The notes under the pieces: generated by a model
What the model was told of the DNA's origin: nothing
The model's database searches: none
Seen by the model: the letters and a program-made list of their open reading frames with translations, nothing else
DNA from: Bryobacteraceae bacterium
GTDB lineage: Bacteria > Acidobacteriota > Terriglobia > Bryobacterales > Bryobacteraceae
Length of the DNA: 64,000 nucleotides
Reading direction: 5' to 3'
NCBI GenBank assembly: GCA_019748195.1
Contig: JAIEPW010000011.1
Span: 1-64,000 of the forward strand
Position numbers and translations under genes: made by a program
Shown here: positions 17,366 to 25,853 of the stretch, one piece after another
How the letters are laid out: each line of letters opens with the position of its first letter
How positions within the stretch are numbered: the stretch's first letter is position 1

Positions 17366-18610
17366 CTATCGCTTCAAATTGATGGTCTCCTGGCTGACCT
17401 CGTCCACCGTGGTCACCACACGGGCATTCGCCTGATAGCCCCGCTGATAAACGATCAGGTTCGTGAATTCGCGAGCAATATCCACCGTGGAACTCTCGAC
17501 AGCGCCGCCGATCACGGTACCCCGGCCGCCTGTGTTCGGCAGACCGACGGCCGGAAGAGCCGTCCTCGCGCTGAGCTGGAAGGTGTTGTTGCCGGAAGCG
17601 ATCAGAGATTCCGGATTGCGGATCGTGACCATCGCCACCTGGCCGGCGACGATCTGCTGGCCGTTGGAATATTGCGCCAGAATCTGGCCGCCATTCGCCA
17701 GTCCCACGCGAATCAGATTTGCCGACGGCGATCCGTCCTGCGAGAGCGCCGACACCGAGGATTGCTGCGCATACTGGGTGACCCGCGGAGTCTGCCCGTT
17801 CAGCAGCCTCCAGGTGATCTGCATGTCAGCCGCCCCGCTCCGAAGTCCGGTAACGTTGAGGACAGGGGGCGCGTCCGCCGCGGTGGGAGAAGTCATCTGG
17901 CCGTTGCCGTCAAAGGTGAGCGTGCCCGTCACCGGTGTAAACGGAGCGCTCAGGCTGCTGTCGGGAAATGCAGCCGAATACTCCCATTCGTTCGGGTTCG
18001 TTCCCTTGGTGAACGTAAACCGGACCACATGCGACATTCCGAGCGCGTCGAAGACCTCGATTGAGGTAGAGTACTGATCCGGCGGCGGTCCGGCCGACGC
18101 CGCGGCATTAAGGTTCAGGTCGAGCGACACCTCGCGTGTCGCTACAGGCGCTTTCAGGGTCCCCACGGGAACAACCACATCCGAGACCGGCTGGTTCGTA
18201 TCCACTCGTCCGTTTGTGCTCGGCCAACCCTGGACACGCTCCCCGGTCGCCAGCGTCAGATTGCCTCCGATATCCACCTGCAGATTCCCGCCTCGCGTGT
18301 ACAGGACTCGATTCTCGGCGGTCTTCACCACGAAGAATCCGTCCCCTTGTATCGCGGCATCCAACGGGCCCGCGCTGGTCTGGATGGCTCCCTGGGAAAA
18401 CTGCCGGAGAGTCAGCGGGCGGCCGACGCCGAAGCCGACCTGCGTTTCTCCCAGGCCGGCCCCGAGCGATTGAGTCACCAAATCGAAAAACGAAACCGCG
18501 CTCCTCTTGAAGCCTGGTGTGTTCAGATTGGCAAGGTTGTTACCCACAACGTCGATGGCGGTGGTGTGGGCGCCGAGGGCCGACAACGCGGTTGAGAACG
18601 ATGTAAACAT
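17366..18610 (-). CDS. flgE: Flagellar hook protein FlgE
   Basis: 414 residues. The N-terminal rod/hook helix (FSTALSALGAHTTAIDVVGNNLANLNTPGFKRS) and the C-terminal counterpart (VDIAREFTNLIVYQRGYQANARVVTTVDEVSQETINL) bracket beta-rich surface domains containing the FlgE-type GDGFFVV motif and the IEVFDALG motif. FlgE polymerises into the hook, whose length would be set by the FliK-like protein encoded upstream. A GGAGA ribosome-binding site sits close to the ATG. The flanking genes flgD and fliK support the call of hook rather than rod protein. Confidence 0.93.
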   Translation of the reverse strand: MFTSFSTALSALGAHTTAIDVVGNNLANLNTPGFKRSAVSFFDLVTQSLGAGLGETQVGFGVGRPLTLRQFSQGAIQTSAGPLDAAIQGDGFFVVKTAENRVLYTRGGNLQVDIGGNLTLATGERVQGWPSTNGRVDTNQPVSDVVVPVGTLKAPVATREVSLDLNLNAAASAGPPPDQYSTSIEVFDALGMSHVVRFTFTKGTNPNEWEYSAAFPDSSLSAPFTPVTGTLTFDGNGQMTSPTAADAPPVLNVTGLRSGAADMQITWRLLNGQTPRVTQYAQQSSVSALSQDGSPSANLIRVGLANGGQILAQYSNGQQIVAGQVAMVTIRNPESLIASGNNTFQLSARTALPAVGLPNTGGRGTVIGGAVESSTVDIAREFTNLIVYQRGYQANARVVTTVDEVSQETINLKR

Positions 18611-18631
18611 AAAGGTCTCCTGGTTTTATCT

Positions 18632-18946
18632 CTACGTGCGTGGTGGGGCTCCATCCTGAGTGGTGGTCGCGCCGGTTTTCTCCAGAGCTTTGCGGATTGC
18701 GGCCAGATCTTCGCGCATGGCCAGCGACTGCTCCAGACCGGTGAACTGCGCCAATTGCGAAATGAACTGGATACCGTCCGCCGGATCCAGCGGATTCTGG
18801 TTCCGCAACTGCGCCACCAGCAACTGCAGAAAGACTTCCTTGTTTGCCAGGGGATCTTTCGGCACAGTACCGGCTGCCGGTTTCGTGTCGTTTTGCGAGG
18901 CCGAGGATCGGTCTGTAGCGCTACGTTCCAAGGGAAATGTCGTCAC
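18632..18946 (-). CDS. flgD: FlgD-like hook cap assembly protein (short form)
   Basis: 104 residues containing the conserved FlgD N-terminal region (NKEVFLQLLVAQLRNQNPLDPADGIQFISQLAQFTGLEQ). The tudor and Ig-like domains that normally follow and build the hook cap are absent; the reading frame ends after a short helix. Typical FlgD is more than twice this length, although short forms occur. The start is GTG overlapping the fliK stop by 4 bp, and flgE follows after 21 bp. Confidence 0.88.
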   Translation of the reverse strand: MTTFPLERSATDRSSASQNDTKPAAGTVPKDPLANKEVFLQLLVAQLRNQNPLDPADGIQFISQLAQFTGLEQSLAMREDLAAIRKALEKTGATTTQDGAPPRT

Positions 18947-20811
18947 ATCAGTCCTTTCTCCCGGAGACCGGAAATGTGGGCCGGTTCGAAACCGGAATCC
19001 GACAGGCGCCGCTCCGAACCCGCAATTCCCATCGGCCGCCGGTTCCTCCGATTCCTTCGCTCGCGAGCGTCGGCGTCCGGACTGGTTCCAGGAGGGTCTC
19101 TTCGCGCCGCGGGGTCACGTGTGTCGCTCGCCCGGAGCTCTGTGAGATCTGGCTCTCGGAGTTGCGCCTCTGCCGCGTACGGTGTCACCTCGAACCCCGC
19201 GCTCTCAAGACTCCCCACCAACTCCGGGAGGTGAACCTCCAGGTGACTTCGCAGCTCGGGGTCCGCCGCGCGGACGGTGACATCCACCGTGCCGTTCCGG
19301 TCAATTAGCTCTACCGAGACCCCGCCCGCCTGGGGCCACCGCAAACCGAATTCCGCCCTGGCCTTAGGCTTTGCATCCTCAATCGCCGGGGCCTCGACAG
19401 GATCTGCAACCGGGGGCGCCGTTTCCTTAGTTGTAGTCTCGCGGTCTGTGGGCAAGTTGCGGGATTCCGCCGGCGCGAAGACGGGCGCGGAGACCTTTTC
19501 TTGGAAGCTGTATTGTGTCTCGAGCACTCGGTCCGCGGCGGCGTCTTCGCGTCCCGGTACCGACTCCGGAGGGGCGGATGGTCCTGCAAGTCTTATGGAG
19601 TGAGGCGTGGCCGGGCTCCGGTCTGGCGCAACCGACCGCGCGCTCAAGATCAACCGAAAGGACTCTAGCTCGGGCTCCCGCTCGTCGGCAATGTCTCTTG
19701 CCAAGACCGGTTGCGGGCCGCTGTCCACGGAACGATTGATCCTCTGCGCTTCGCCCGTGTTCCTTTGCCCCTCGCGGACAAACCCAAGCTCCGGTTCTGG
19801 CGGTTGGCGCCGGGGGCTTATGCCCCGAGTGAGGGCCGCGGAGAGGAAGATCGGCTCACGGGCCGAGCCGTGAAGAACCGGCTGTTTCGTCCTGTCCTCC
19901 GCAAAGCCCGCTGAGCCGGGGGGCTCCGGGCTCTTGAGCGGCACCGGTAATTCCAGCGGATACGCTGGCAGGATGGCGGGAAACGGAGCTTCCACTTGCG
20001 TCTCGCGCTTCGCCTCGCGTGGGTCTTCGCTGAGCTGGAGTGTTGGCTGGCGCTCCTGGTTCCAGGGGGGCCTCTCCTCGGCTGCCATTGGCATTTCCTC
20101 CCGCGCACGCGGCTCAAGCCCTGTGTCGTCCCGGTCCACGAGATGCTCTGGAGGACGATCAAAATGGAACACCGATGCCGGTCCGGCACCTGGCTCCCCC
20201 AAAAACGGAGCCGGACGCGATCGCAGATCCGGTGTAGCCGGGAGGGGCGGCGGAACTGGCGCCTCTTCCATTCCGGCCGGCTCGGACGCCCGGCCCGGGA
20301 CGGATGGTGTCGCGCGCAGGCGCGGGTCTAACGGTGGCGGTGGGACGAGCTGATTGGTTGGCGGCGGCTCGTTCCAAATCGCCGGACGTTGGGCGGCCGT
20401 AGAGTGTGCGGCCGGAACGTATGGTGCCGGGACTTCGACGGGGCTGGCGTCCCCGGCGAACGGCACCGGGAAGACTTGCACGAAGCGAGCGACCGGTAAG
20501 GTGTGGATGCTTTGCGGCCCAACCGGTGCGCCCGGAGCGAAGTCCGTCAGTTCGGACCCGATAGACCGGCTGTAGCCTCCTTGAGACTCTGACTGCTCCT
20601 CGGATGGCTGCGCGTGGTGAGCAAGACCTTCTAGAGCGGTGCAAAGGGCGTCCGGCCAAAGACAGGCAGTGGGAGTCAGTTGCGTTGGGGGTAACGGAGC
20701 GACCGGAAGTGCGATCGCGGCGCCGGCATAGATATCAATCCGGAGTGTCTCGCCGCCGAATTGCAAGGACCGCAGGGCGTCGGCGAGTTCGAGTGTCACG
20801 AGCGGAAACAT
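18943..20811 (-). CDS. fliK: FliK-like hook-length control protein
   Basis: 622 residues with a very long Pro/Glu/Arg-rich, probably disordered middle (about 90-490). A C-terminal domain at about 500-575 (GVSVELIDRNGTVDVTVRAADPELRSHLEVHLPELVGSLESAGFEV) matches the FliK C-terminal domain, which interacts with FlhB to switch export specificity. The extended middle would act as the molecular ruler. The N-terminus (MFPLVTLELADALRSL) is not recognisable. Position upstream of flgD-flgE agrees. The middle varies rapidly between species, so the call rests on the C-terminus and context. Confidence 0.78.
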   Translation of the reverse strand: MFPLVTLELADALRSLQFGGETLRIDIYAGAAIALPVAPLPPTQLTPTACLWPDALCTALEGLAHHAQPSEEQSESQGGYSRSIGSELTDFAPGAPVGPQSIHTLPVARFVQVFPVPFAGDASPVEVPAPYVPAAHSTAAQRPAIWNEPPPTNQLVPPPPLDPRLRATPSVPGRASEPAGMEEAPVPPPLPATPDLRSRPAPFLGEPGAGPASVFHFDRPPEHLVDRDDTGLEPRAREEMPMAAEERPPWNQERQPTLQLSEDPREAKRETQVEAPFPAILPAYPLELPVPLKSPEPPGSAGFAEDRTKQPVLHGSAREPIFLSAALTRGISPRRQPPEPELGFVREGQRNTGEAQRINRSVDSGPQPVLARDIADEREPELESFRLILSARSVAPDRSPATPHSIRLAGPSAPPESVPGREDAAADRVLETQYSFQEKVSAPVFAPAESRNLPTDRETTTKETAPPVADPVEAPAIEDAKPKARAEFGLRWPQAGGVSVELIDRNGTVDVTVRAADPELRSHLEVHLPELVGSLESAGFEVTPYAAEAQLREPDLTELRASDTRDPAARRDPPGTSPDADARERRNRRNRRPMGIAGSERRLSDSGFEPAHISGLREKGLM

Positions 20812-21029
20812 TGCAGTTCATGGGCCATCGCTCAAGATGTCCATCCCGCTGATCCACAGGCCGATTCGCGCGCGCTCTCTCTTCGCCATCGGCGCATCCG
20901 CCAACTTCCTGGCAGGCCTTGTGACAAGTTCGTGGCGCGTCACAGCCGCTCACTACCTCTTTCCCAGAACTTCTAAATGGGTCTTCGCCCTCCACGCTCT
21001 GGCCCGGCGCGTGCAGAGACCCAAGACAG

Positions 21030-21776
21030 ATGGACGCGCTTCTGATCGCTGCCGCAAGCGGGCTCCGCTCCCGAATGGAATCTTTGGATCTGCTCGCCAA
21101 CAACCTGGCCAACGCCGGAACCCCTGGCTTCAAGCCGGACCGCGAGGCTTACACCCTCTATGCCAGTGATGCGGCTTCGCTCGGGAACCCGGCCGGGGGC
21201 TGGATGGACTGGACGAAATCGCCCTTGATCGAGTCCAGTTGGACCGATCACAGCCAGGGCGCCCTGATCCCGACCAGCAATCCGCTGGACCTCGCGCTCG
21301 AAGGGCCAGGATGGCTCGCGGTCCAGCACGCCAACGGGGTTCGCTACACGCGAAGCGGCAATCTGCGCCTTTCCGCGGAGGGCAACCTGGTGACCGCCGA
21401 CGGCTTTCCGGTACGGAACAAGGAAGACGGCGGGCCGATCCGGCTGAGGCCAGGCGCCGCTGTTGAGGTCGATGCGTCGGGCCGCATCCGCCAACGGGGA
21501 GAATCGGCGGGCCAGCTCGAACTCGTCGAAGCCAACGGAGAACAAATGGGCAAGGAAGGACACACGTACTTTCGCTTCCTGCCGCCGGGCTCGCCCCGGC
21601 CCGCCGCGGAGGCCCGCGTGCGTCAAGGCTATCTGGAGGGTTCCAACGCCAACCCGTCGGAGTCGGCAACCCGCCTGATCAGCATTCTGCGGCAGTTCGA
21701 GATGCTGGAACGCGCGGTGGCGCTGGGTCAGGAGATGAACCGCCGGGCGGCCGAGGAGGTGGCTCGCGTCAGTTGA
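21030..21776 (+). CDS. flgF: Flagellar basal-body rod protein FlgF
   Basis: 248 residues. It carries the rod-type N-terminal motif (AAASGLRSRMESLDLLANNLANAGTPGFK), a central beta domain with PLDLALEGPGWLAVQ and YTRSGNLRLSAEGNLV, and a C-terminal helix (NPSESATRLISILRQFEMLERAVALGQEMN). This is one of two tandem FlgF/FlgG-type genes; it is shorter and more divergent than the following FlgG, hence FlgF (proximal rod). It starts the plus-strand arm, 218 bp from the divergent fliK. Confidence 0.86.
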   Translation: MDALLIAAASGLRSRMESLDLLANNLANAGTPGFKPDREAYTLYASDAASLGNPAGGWMDWTKSPLIESSWTDHSQGALIPTSNPLDLALEGPGWLAVQHANGVRYTRSGNLRLSAEGNLVTADGFPVRNKEDGGPIRLRPGAAVEVDASGRIRQRGESAGQLELVEANGEQMGKEGHTYFRFLPPGSPRPAAEARVRQGYLEGSNANPSESATRLISILRQFEMLERAVALGQEMNRRAAEEVARVS

Positions 21777-21799
21777 CGCGGGCCGATGGGGAAGACACT

Positions 21800-22591
21800 A
21801 TGATTCGAGCTTTGTACAGCGCAGCAAGCGGCCTGAACGCGCAGCAATTGAACATCGATACGATCGCCCACAACCTGGCGAACGCCAACACCACCGGATA
21901 CAAGGCGCGGCGGACGCAGTTTCAGGATCTGCTCTATCAGAATCTGATGCAGCCCGGGGCTGCGGCGGGGTCGCAGACGGTCGTCCCCAGCGGATTGCAA
22001 TTGGGCCTGGGAACGCGCCCGTCGTCAAATGCCATCGTCTTTTCCCAGGGCAATTTCCAAATTACCGAAAACCCATTGGATGTCGTCATCCAGGGCCGGG
22101 GATTCTTTCAGATCCGCAGGCCCACGGGTGAAACCGCCTATACCCGGTCGGGCGCGTTTCACCGCGACCGGGACGGCAACATCGTGACCGGCCAGGGGGA
22201 TCCGATCGAGCCGCAGATCACGATCCCGGCGGAGGCCACCTCCGTGACCATTGCGCCCGACGGAACCGTAAGCTATGTCCAGCCGGGACAAACCGCGGCT
22301 CAGATCGCGGGTCAGATCCAGCTTGCAAACTTCGCGAACCCGGCGGGTTTGAACGCGGTGGGCAACGGGCTGTTTCTGCCGACCGACGCGAGCGGTGACC
22401 CCGTAATCGGAATCCCCGGGGGGCAGGAAGGCCTAGGGAGCCTGCAACAGGGCTACGTGGAAGCTTCTAACGTGAGCGTTGTGGAGGAGTTCATCAGCAT
22501 GATCGTCTCGCAGCGCGCCTATGAGGCAAACACAAAGGTAGCGCGAGCAGCCGACGAGATGTATCAGCAGATCAACAACGTAACGCGATGA
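21800..22591 (+). CDS. flgG: Flagellar distal rod protein FlgG
   Basis: 263 residues from the ATG at 21800; the track start at 21773 overlaps flgF and adds nine residues. It has the canonical FlgG ends: MIRALYSAASGLNAQQLNIDTIAHNLANANTTGYK and YVEASNVSVVEEFISMIVSQRAYEANTKVARAADEMYQQINNV. The middle carries PLDVVIQGRGFFQIRRPTGETAYTRSGAFHRDRDGNIVT. FlgG forms the distal rod. A GGGGAAG site lies upstream, and the stop overlaps flgA. Confidence 0.95.
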   Translation: MIRALYSAASGLNAQQLNIDTIAHNLANANTTGYKARRTQFQDLLYQNLMQPGAAAGSQTVVPSGLQLGLGTRPSSNAIVFSQGNFQITENPLDVVIQGRGFFQIRRPTGETAYTRSGAFHRDRDGNIVTGQGDPIEPQITIPAEATSVTIAPDGTVSYVQPGQTAAQIAGQIQLANFANPAGLNAVGNGLFLPTDASGDPVIGIPGGQEGLGSLQQGYVEASNVSVVEEFISMIVSQRAYEANTKVARAADEMYQQINNVTR

Positions 22592-23460
22592 TTGCCCTGA
22601 TTGTGCTGCTCAGCCTGAACGAATGCGCCACGGCGCGAGGCGCGTGGCTCCGCGCCGGCGAGGTTTCGGCCGTGGCGCCGGAATTCGGCGCGCTGCCGCG
22701 CGACACCAAGTTGTTTCGCGCGCCGGATCCAGGAGTTGACCGTCGAATCCCTGTTGCGGAGCTCCAAGCCATCGGGCGCCGGCATGGAATTGCCGTGGTC
22801 CGGGACGGCGACCTCTGCGTGACACGGGCCACCCGGATCTTTTCCGGATCGGACTTCAACGACGCCCTGGATCAGGCTCTTCCCCAGGACAGCTTCCCGT
22901 TTCGCGTCCTGGAACATAGCCGAGGCCCGCTTCCCGAAGGCAATCTCCTGTTCCGCGCTCCGCAGCTACGCGTACTCGACGCAACAGAGGGAAAGGCGCA
23001 TTGGCGCGGCGCCCTGGTCGATGATGGGGGCCGTTCCTTCCCGGTTTGGGCGGCGCTGCAGTTCACCGCCCGTGAGGAATACCCCATAGCGCGCCGCGAC
23101 CTCCGCCACGGTCACGTGCTACGCGGGGACGATATCGAGTGGAAGTCGCGGGCATTGCTGCCGGGACGCTCCGCGCCGGGCGGCGGGTGGGAAGGGAAGG
23201 CGCTCCGGCGCGGTATTCGGGCGGGCGATGAGATACCGCACGCAGCGCTGCGGCCGCCACCAGCCGTCTCTGCCGGCGAACCCGTTTCGGTCGAGGTCGC
23301 GCACGGAGCCGCTCGTCTTGTGCTGGAGGCCAGCGCCGAAACGGGAGGCCGACCCGGCGACGCGGTGATCGTCCGCAATCCCTCGAGCGGGAAGAAGTTC
23401 CGGGCTAATATCGTGGGACGTTCCCGCGTCGAAGTGCGGCTCACGGCGGGGCAACCATGA
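22588..23460 (+). CDS. flgA: FlgA-like P-ring assembly chaperone
   Basis: 290 residues with a short N-terminal hydrophobic segment. The C-terminal 140 residues match the FlgA SAF region (YPIARRDLRHGHVLRGDDIEWKSRALLP, RRGIRAGDEIPHAALRPPPAVSAGEPVSV, GDAVIVRNPSSGKKFRANIVG). FlgA is a periplasmic chaperone for FlgI P-ring assembly. The N-terminal half is less conserved. The gene overlaps flgG by 4 bp (ATGA) and flgH by 4 bp, so the rod and ring genes are tightly coupled. Confidence 0.9.
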   Translation: MIALIVLLSLNECATARGAWLRAGEVSAVAPEFGALPRDTKLFRAPDPGVDRRIPVAELQAIGRRHGIAVVRDGDLCVTRATRIFSGSDFNDALDQALPQDSFPFRVLEHSRGPLPEGNLLFRAPQLRVLDATEGKAHWRGALVDDGGRSFPVWAALQFTAREEYPIARRDLRHGHVLRGDDIEWKSRALLPGRSAPGGGWEGKALRRGIRAGDEIPHAALRPPPAVSAGEPVSVEVAHGAARLVLEASAETGGRPGDAVIVRNPSSGKKFRANIVGRSRVEVRLTAGQP

Positions 23461-24125
23461 GGTGCGCCGTAGTTGTCCTGATCGCTTGCGCGCACGCCTG
23501 GCCGCAGGCCGCCGACCGCTACGTGGCGGAGGCGCAAGGCCGCGCCATGGGCGCGACGGCGCCCGGTGCTTCGCCCGGCTCCTTGTTTCAACCCGGCGCC
23601 CGCCTCGCCGACCTGGCGCGTGATCTTCGCGCCAGTCAGATCGACGACATCGTAACGGTGGTGGTGCTCGACCGCGCCACCGCGGTCACCCGCGGCGCGA
23701 CGACCACGCAAAGGCAATCCTCAGCCAATGCAACCATTCCCGCGATCGCGGGGACTTACGGCGGCACGCTAGGCAGCCGCCTCACGAATCTCCTGAATCT
23801 CTCTGGCGAGCAGCAGTTACAGGGTCAGGGCCTGACCAGCCGGGAAACCAACCTTGCAACCACCCTCACCACGCGGGTCGCCGCTGTCCTGCCCAACGGC
23901 AATCTCTTAATTGAAGGAGTAAAAGACATCCAGGTGAACTCGGAGCGGCAACAGATCAGTATTCGCGGGGTGATCCGCACGGCCGATCTGAACCCCGGCA
24001 ACGCAATTCGTTCGGACCGCATCGCCAATCTGGAGATCAAAGTCAACGGGAAAGGAGTGGTGGGAGACGCGATCCGGCGTCCGAACCTGCTATATCGCAT
24101 TCTCCTCGGCATTCTGCCCTTCTAA
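23457..24125 (+). CDS. flgH: Flagellar L-ring protein FlgH
   Basis: 222 residues. A lipobox-like LIAC at residues 8-11 would make it an outer-membrane lipoprotein, as FlgH usually is, although the signal is short. Family motifs are SLFQPG near residue 42, QIDDIVTVVVLDRATAVTRGATTTQR and the C-terminal block ITTRVAAVLPNGNLLIEGVKDIQVNSERQQISIRGVIRTADLNPGNAIRS-like strands. It forms the bushing through the outer membrane with FlgI and is direct evidence for a diderm envelope. Confidence 0.92.
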   Translation: MRCAVVVLIACAHAWPQAADRYVAEAQGRAMGATAPGASPGSLFQPGARLADLARDLRASQIDDIVTVVVLDRATAVTRGATTTQRQSSANATIPAIAGTYGGTLGSRLTNLLNLSGEQQLQGQGLTSRETNLATTLTTRVAAVLPNGNLLIEGVKDIQVNSERQQISIRGVIRTADLNPGNAIRSDRIANLEIKVNGKGVVGDAIRRPNLLYRILLGILPF

Positions 24126-24128
24126 CTC

Positions 24129-25229
24129 ATGACGCACGGCAAGTTATTCCTCCTCGCGATCTCTTTCGCCCTCGGCGCGCGGGGCGATGTTCGCCTGAAA
24201 GAGCTGGCCGCCCTCGAAGGCGTGCGCGATAATCAGTTGATCGGCTACGGGCTGGTAGTCGGCTTGAACGGCACCGGCGACAAGCGACAGACCTTCTTCT
24301 CAGCGCAATCTCTCACGAACCTGCTCGAGCGCATGGGAGTCACTGTTCCTCCCCAGGCGATCCTGGTGCGCAACATGGCCGCGGTGATGGTGACCGCCAA
24401 CCTCCCCGCGTACGCACAGCCGGGCCGGCGGATCGATGTCACGGTGGGCGCCATCGGAGATGCGCAAAACCTGCAGGGCGGGCTTCTGGTTCTGACGCCG
24501 TTGCGGGCCGCGGACGGCCAGATCTATGCAGTCGCGCAGGGCCCAGTAGTCACCGGGGGATTCGCGGTGAACGCTGGAGCGGGAAACGCCCAGGCCGTCA
24601 ACCACCCGACCACAGGCCGGGTTCCGGAAGGCGCCATCGTGGAGCGGGCGCCGCCCTCGATCCCCCCGGCGGCCCGCATCCGCCTGCAACTCCGGCAAGC
24701 CGACTTCACCACCGCCGCGCGGATCGCCGAGGCAGTCAATCAGCGTTTCGCGCCCAACGCGCCGCCGATCGCGGTCGCGGAAAACTCCGCCGCCGTCGTA
24801 GTGGACGCTCCCCCCGGCTACGCGAATCGACCCGTCGAGTTCATCGCCGACCTGGAAACCCTGCGGGTCAAGGCCGACCGCGCCCTGAAGGTGATCGTGA
24901 ATGAGCGCACCGGGACGGTGGTGATGGGCAAGGACATTCGCATTGCACCGGCCGCAATCATGCACGGCGCCCTTTCGGTCGAAATCCAGACTCAGTTCCA
25001 GGTCTCCCAGCCCAATCCATTGGCTGAGGGCCGCACGACAGTCACACCGGACGTGAGCGTCCGCTCGCGCGAGGAGAAGGCCCGGAACATATTGCTCAAG
25101 GACGGAACCACCGTGGAGGAGTTGGTGCGAGCCCTGCAAGCGATCGGTTCCACGCCACGCGACATCATCGCCATCCTGCAGGCGTTGCGCACGGCAGGGG
25201 CGCTCGAAGCGGAAATCGAGGTAATCTGA
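24129..25229 (+). CDS. flgI: Flagellar P-ring protein FlgI
   Basis: 366 residues with an N-terminal signal peptide ending near ARGDV. Conserved FlgI stretches include RLKELAALEGVRDNQLIGYGLVVGLNGTGD, VMVTANLPAYAQPGRRIDVTVGAIGDAQNLQGG and LKVIVNERTGTVVMGKDIRIAPAAIMHGALSV. The C-terminal TVEELVRALQAIGSTPRDIIAILQALRTAGALEAEIEVI is nearly invariant in the family. It builds the periplasmic ring around the rod. The stop overlaps the next start by 1 bp (TGATG). Confidence 0.97.
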   Translation: MTHGKLFLLAISFALGARGDVRLKELAALEGVRDNQLIGYGLVVGLNGTGDKRQTFFSAQSLTNLLERMGVTVPPQAILVRNMAAVMVTANLPAYAQPGRRIDVTVGAIGDAQNLQGGLLVLTPLRAADGQIYAVAQGPVVTGGFAVNAGAGNAQAVNHPTTGRVPEGAIVERAPPSIPPAARIRLQLRQADFTTAARIAEAVNQRFAPNAPPIAVAENSAAVVVDAPPGYANRPVEFIADLETLRVKADRALKVIVNERTGTVVMGKDIRIAPAAIMHGALSVEIQTQFQVSQPNPLAEGRTTVTPDVSVRSREEKARNILLKDGTTVEELVRALQAIGSTPRDIIAILQALRTAGALEAEIEVI

Positions 25230-25534
25230 TGCATCTCGGCAACATTAGCTGGAGCCCCGCGGAACCCGCGGCGTCCGTCCCGCCGGCGCGGATCCGTGAC
25301 ACCGCCCAACAATTCGAAGCGCTACTGATCGAGCAGATGCTGCGATCCGCTCGCGAATCGGGAGCAACCGAATCGGACAACGCGATGCTCCAGGTGGCGG
25401 AGCAGCATTTCGCGCGGGTGATCGCCGCCAACGGGGGGCTCGGCATCGCGGACCTGCTGGAACGCGCACTTGACTCACCCACTCCGGCGGAAGAACGGAT
25501 TACTATCGTTTCAGCCCAGGAGGCAATCCGGTGA
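25229..25534 (+). CDS. flgJ: Rod-binding protein FlgJ (N-terminal domain only)
   Basis: 101 residues matching the rod-cap domain of FlgJ: RDTAQQFEALLIEQMLRSARES and MLQVAEQHFARVIAANGGLGIADLLERAL. The muramidase domain found at the C-terminus of enterobacterial FlgJ is missing, which is common outside the gammaproteobacteria; a separate lytic enzyme would then be needed for rod penetration. The gene is coupled to flgI by a 1 bp overlap and to flgM by a 4 bp GTGA overlap. Confidence 0.9.
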   Translation: MHLGNISWSPAEPAASVPPARIRDTAQQFEALLIEQMLRSARESGATESDNAMLQVAEQHFARVIAANGGLGIADLLERALDSPTPAEERITIVSAQEAIR

Positions 25535-25806
25535 AGGTCGATTCATTCATTCCATCGGGCAGCGGTCCGGAACCGGCCCGCCGGGCTGCGGAAATGGCCG
25601 GCGCTGGACGCGCCCAGGAAACCGCCCGTCATTCCGCGGCCGGCGCGGCGGACTCCATCGAGCTGTCGCCTTTCGCGAAGGCTGCTTTCGAACGGGAAGA
25701 ACTGGTGGAGAGGCTCCGCCTGGAGGTCTCCACCGGAGCCTACGCCGCCGATCCCATGGCGATTGCCCGAAGGCTTCTCGACGACTCCCTCACCGCTGAC
25801 AAGTAA
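25531..25806 (+). CDS. flgM: Anti-sigma-28 factor FlgM
   Basis: 91 residues from a GTG overlapping flgJ by 4 bp. The C-terminal half carries the FlgM pattern: DSIELSPFAKAAFEREELVERLRLEVSTGAYAADPMAIARRLLDD, where a helix pair embraces sigma-28. The N-terminal part is Ala/Gly-rich and probably disordered, allowing secretion through the completed hook. It antagonises FliA, encoded at 9696-10469. It is the last gene of the plus-strand flagellar arm. Confidence 0.86.
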   Translation: MKVDSFIPSGSGPEPARRAAEMAGAGRAQETARHSAAGAADSIELSPFAKAAFEREELVERLRLEVSTGAYAADPMAIARRLLDDSLTADK

Positions 25807-25853
25807 CCCGTCCGGCGCATATACTGATCCTCTACCGAAGCAAAGAGGATCCC

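Noticed and set aside
20812-21029. GCCGATTC near 20860 as a sigma-28 -10 element for flgF
   Set aside because: No TAAA-type -35 at the required 15 bp spacing; the nearest TCAA is much too far upstream. A sigma-54-like TGGCAG-N-TTGTGA nearby lacks the GC at the -12 position.
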